Source of the DNA: Sphingomonadales bacterium
GTDB lineage: Bacteria; Pseudomonadota; Alphaproteobacteria; Sphingomonadales; Sphingomonadaceae
Direction of reading: 5' to 3'
Assembly (NCBI GenBank): GCA_028870315.1
Contig: JAGWPW010000075.1
Coordinates: 1 to 37,540 of the forward strand
DNA length: 37,540 nucleotides
A program made the position numbers and the translations under genes. Each line of letters begins with the position of its first letter. The stretch's first letter is position 1. Positions 36,329 to 37,540 of this stretch are shown piece by piece. The notes under the pieces are model-generated. The model was not told the DNA's origin and made no database searches. It saw only the letters and a program-made list of their open reading frames with translations.

Positions 36329-37540
36329 ATGACCCGATTTTTCGCCCGAACCGGCCCCATCATGGCAACCACCGCGCTCGCCGCTGCCGTGCCGCTTCCC
36401 GCCCATGCCGACTGGATCGCAAGCTGGGCGGCGGCGCCGCAGCAGCCTCACCCCGGATTCGGGCCAGTCGCGGCGACGCCTTCGTTCCAGAACCGGACCT
36501 TGCGGCAGGTGCTGCGGGTTTCGGCCGGCGGCTCGGCGGTCCGCCTGCTCATCAGCAACGCCTATGGCACAACGGCATTGGCGATCGGGGGCGCCAGCAT
36601 CGCGCTGGTCGACGACAATGGGCACGAAATCGCCGGCACCGTCCGCCGCCTGAGCTTTGGCAGTGCGCCCACGGCGCAAGCCGCGCGGGGCGCGCCGTTG
36701 CTCAGCGATGCGGTCGCGCTGCGTGTTCCCGCGCTCGCGCATCTTGCCGTGACGCTCTATCTTCCCGGCGACACCGGCCCCTGCACCTGCCACCAGTCGG
36801 GTCTCGAGGCCACCGAAGTATCGCCACCGGGCGATTTCACCCAGACAGGCTTCACCGCCGACAGCACCGCGAAAGTCGGCGCCTTTCTTGCCGCCGTCGA
36901 GGTCGATGCGCCCTCGCGAGCCGCAACGCTCGTCACATTGGGCGATTCGATCACCGACGGCGTCGGCTCCACGCCCGGCGCGGCGCGGCGCTGGCCCGAC
37001 GATCTCGCCACGCGTCTCGCGCGCCGCGGCCACCGCGCCTGGGGGGTGGCGAACGAGGCGATCAGCGGCAATCGCCTGCTCGGCGATGGCGCCGGCGAAA
37101 ACGCGCTGGCCCGGCTCGATCGCGACGTGTTCGGATTGCCCGGCGTGCGCGCGCTGATCGTCTTCGAAGGCGTCAACGACATCGGCACGGCATTCGGCGA
37201 ACCCGGCGGGCCCTTCGCCTCCTATACAAGGTCGCTGCCCGACCGCATGACCGATGCCGCGGATATGATCGCCGGCTACCGCCAGATCATCGCCCGCGCG
37301 CATGTCCATGGCATCAAGGTCATCGGCGCGACGATCGCCCCGTTCAAGGGCGCGACCTATTGGTCGCCGGCGGGCGAGGCGGTGCGCCAGCAGGTCAACG
37401 CCTTCATCCGCAGCGGCGCCTTCGATGCGGTGCTCGATTTCGACCGGGTTCTCGCCGACCCCGCCGACCCTCAGGCGATCCGTTCCGATTACCACATGGG
37501 CGATCACCTGCATGGCAGTGACGCCGGCTACCAGGCTCTC
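36329..37540 (+). CDS. SGNH/GDSL hydrolase family protein, exported, 3' truncated
   Basis: First 404 residues of an exported esterase or lipase; the frame is open to the window edge. A signal peptide (MATTALAAAVPLPAHA) ends about residue 27. After an N-terminal domain of about 170 residues the SGNH blocks appear in order: GDSITDG with nucleophile S207, a Gly-containing block around NEAISGN, FEGVNDIG with the oxyanion Asn, and the catalytic D392 and H395 in GDHLH. The C-terminus should end a few tens of residues further on. GAGAGGAG precedes the ATG at 36329 by five bases. Divergent from the tannase-type operon and probably co-regulated with it. Substrate could be acetylated sugars, lipids or aryl esters. 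Confidence 0.9.
   Translation, partial: MTRFFARTGPIMATTALAAAVPLPAHADWIASWAAAPQQPHPGFGPVAATPSFQNRTLRQVLRVSAGGSAVRLLISNAYGTTALAIGGASIALVDDNGHEIAGTVRRLSFGSAPTAQAARGAPLLSDAVALRVPALAHLAVTLYLPGDTGPCTCHQSGLEATEVSPPGDFTQTGFTADSTAKVGAFLAAVEVDAPSRAATLVTLGDSITDGVGSTPGAARRWPDDLATRLARRGHRAWGVANEAISGNRLLGDGAGENALARLDRDVFGLPGVRALIVFEGVNDIGTAFGEPGGPFASYTRSLPDRMTDAADMIAGYRQIIARAHVHGIKVIGATIAPFKGATYWSPAGEAVRQQVNAFIRSGAFDAVLDFDRVLADPADPQAIRSDYHMGDHLHGSDAGYQAL

Noticed and set aside
36224..37513. 429-codon minus-strand frame at the right end
   Set aside because: The plus strand encodes an SGNH hydrolase with signal peptide, ribosome-binding site and all four blocks; its frame has no stop before the window edge.

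Overview
The window looks like a chromosomal segment of a high-GC alphaproteobacterium, most likely a sphingomonad (Sphingomonadales). Three things point there: a circularly permuted two-piece tmRNA gene (established for alphaproteobacteria), the carotenoid-desaturase-like gene, and a dense mixture of ring-hydroxylating dioxygenase, cytochrome P450, short-chain dehydrogenase and valine-catabolism genes. The assignment rests on gene content and remembered family resemblance, not on a search. I see no phage, insertion sequence, CRISPR array, rRNA or tRNA.

Layout. 1-4561 (+): 3' end of a molybdenum hydroxylase large subunit, an acyl-CoA synthetase and a ThDP-dependent lyase/decarboxylase, probably one catabolic operon. 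4553-6799 (-): an HU/IHF-type DNA-binding protein and thiC, the latter behind a TPP riboswitch with a good promoter. 7021-9151 (+): a 25-codon leader ORF, a CrtI-like FAD desaturase and a LOG-family hydrolase, joined by two ATGA overlaps. 9182-13828 (-): Bcr/CflA-type efflux pump, aldo/keto reductase, malate synthase G. 14046-14282 (+): small unknown protein. 14330-14660 (-): permuted tmRNA with a readable degradation tag. 14788-15216 (-): MscL. 15411-18056 (+): LemA lipoprotein, two TPM-domain proteins, a Nudix hydrolase.

18090-23500 (-): valine/isobutyrate degradation, in transcription order CoA-acylating aldehyde dehydrogenase, isobutyryl-CoA-type dehydrogenase, 3-hydroxyisobutyryl-CoA hydrolase, enoyl-CoA hydratase and 3-hydroxyisobutyrate dehydrogenase. 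A flavin reductase diverges from it across a perfect 14-bp palindrome. 24248-27086: SDR, aldo/keto reductase and a divergent LysR regulator with a 19-bp palindrome just before its start. 27227-29850 (-): ferredoxin, P450 and SDR form a monooxygenase operon. 30117-32820 (+): amidohydrolase and Rieske dioxygenase alpha subunit diverge from it. 32929-36170 (-): tannase/feruloyl-esterase-type enzyme and a secreted beta-propeller-like protein. 36329-end (+): SGNH/GDSL hydrolase, cut by the window edge.

How it fits together. The right-hand 14 kb reads as an aromatic or terpenoid/steroid-like catabolic region: exported esterases release acids or alcohols, and a P450 with its own ferredoxin plus a Rieske oxygenase oxidise them. 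SDRs, an amidohydrolase and acyl-CoA enzymes then carry products toward propionyl-CoA. Electron-transfer reductases for the P450 and the dioxygenase are not in the window. I found no clearly new defence or mobile system. The most distinctive items are the permuted tmRNA, the coupled leader ORF, the acylating aldehyde dehydrogenase where a methylmalonate-semialdehyde dehydrogenase would be expected, and several strong palindromic operator candidates.
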